From positions 1-5,454 of the forward strand of contig NZ_CAHJWX010000171.1 of NCBI RefSeq assembly GCF_903643065.1: DNA of 5,454 bases. Reading direction: 5' to 3'. Shown here in pieces: positions 5,093 to 5,454 of the stretch; the first letter of the stretch is position 1; every line of letters starts with the position of its first letter. A program made the translations under genes and the position numbers. The notes under the pieces were generated by a model. That model was not told the DNA's origin. It did not search any database and saw only the letters and a list, made by a program, of their open reading frames with translations. Origin of the DNA: Sphingomonas bacterium (GTDB lineage Bacteria; Pseudomonadota; Alphaproteobacteria; Sphingomonadales; Sphingomonadaceae).

Positions 5093-5244
5093 AATGCGAG
5101 CCTGCGCGCCGTTGATGAAGCGCTTGCTCCCGATCCTGGTGAACACCGTGCCAATCAAGCCAGTGACGACCCGCAACGCACGCCATGCGATCGTCTACCG
5201 CGACACCTGATCGCCGTTCGGCCGCACATACGCGCCGCCGCCCG

Positions 5245-5454
5245 TTAGTGCCCGGCTTGCGCCATCTCATCGAGCGCTAGCGGTAACCGCAGGGTCAAGC
5301 GATCGGGCTCGATCGCGAACCGGCCGCCCAGCGCCGCCGCGATGTCGCCGAACAGCTTGAGCGAGAAGCCAAGCCCGAGCAGCGGCCCTTCCTCCGTCGG
5401 CTCGGGCACGATCGACAGCAGCCGGTCCTGCCCGGCCGGCGCGAGCCCGCGCGG
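5245..5454 (-). CDS. Sensor histidine kinase-like protein, C-terminal fragment
   Basis: Only the last 69 residues are visible; the rest lies beyond the right edge. The segment EEGPLLGLGFSLKLFGDIAA (about residues 21-40 of the visible part) resembles the G2-box region of a GHKL ATP-binding domain, where a Gly-x-Gly-containing loop is followed by a helix. ALGG and RFAIEPDRLTLRLPL then match the closing strands of such kinase domains. The protein ends with TAA at 5245-5247. A sensor kinase would autophosphorylate a histidine and pass the phosphate to a response regulator, but the histidine, N box and sensor regions are not in the window. The frame is open throughout, with strong G/C third-position use. 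It precedes the PilZ gene by 152 bp on the same strand. The ATPase-domain call is fairly good; full architecture is unknown. Confidence 0.7.
   Translation of the reverse strand, partial: PRGLAPAGQDRLLSIVPEPTEEGPLLGLGFSLKLFGDIAAALGGRFAIEPDRLTLRLPLALDEMAQAGH

Noticed and set aside
5139..5158. A sigma-54-like TTGGCACG element upstream of the PilZ gene on the minus strand
   Set aside because: The -24 half is good, but the required GC at -12, ten bases after GG, is AC here. With one half missing it is likely chance.

Overview
The window looks like chromosomal DNA from an alphaproteobacterium, most likely a sphingomonad (Sphingomonas or a close relative). By eye it is very GC-rich, real genes favour G or C in third codon positions, the two tRNAs are of alphaproteobacterial type, and the gene set (EttA with an N-terminus starting MAVQYTYVMKG, an NYN-LOTUS protein, a small PilZ protein, short Asp/Asn/Ala-rich lipoproteins) fits that group. 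The assignment is from memory of these families, not from a search.

Layout: a truncated membrane or exported protein gene runs off the left edge on the minus strand (1-144). Divergent from it, three plus-strand genes lie close together: a 77-residue acidic protein (257-490), an NYN-nuclease/LOTUS protein (522-1268) and a Uma2-family nuclease (1285-1845) whose Shine-Dalgarno sequence overlaps the NYN stop codon. Facing this cluster from the other side is ettA (1926-3605, minus), an ABC-F translation factor with a good candidate promoter at 3647-3675. Divergent from ettA are two small, related lipoprotein genes (3869-4150 and 4237-4503), separated by a 15-bp hairpin followed by TTT that looks like a terminator or attenuator. 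Then, on the minus strand, come tRNA-Ile2(CAU) (4517-4589), tRNA-Pro(UGG) (4644-4720), a PilZ-domain gene (4772-5092) and the C-terminal end of a sensor histidine kinase-like gene (5245 to the right edge).

How the genes relate: EttA and the two tRNAs serve translation. NYN-LOTUS and Uma2 are predicted nucleases that are probably co-transcribed and translationally coupled. PilZ and the kinase fragment are signalling proteins in the same orientation, possibly one transcription unit leading into the tRNAs. I see no mobile element, CRISPR array or obvious prophage. Most of the window is ordinary core-like sequence. The parts most worth a second look are the paralogous lipoprotein pair with its intervening hairpin and the NYN-Uma2 gene pair.
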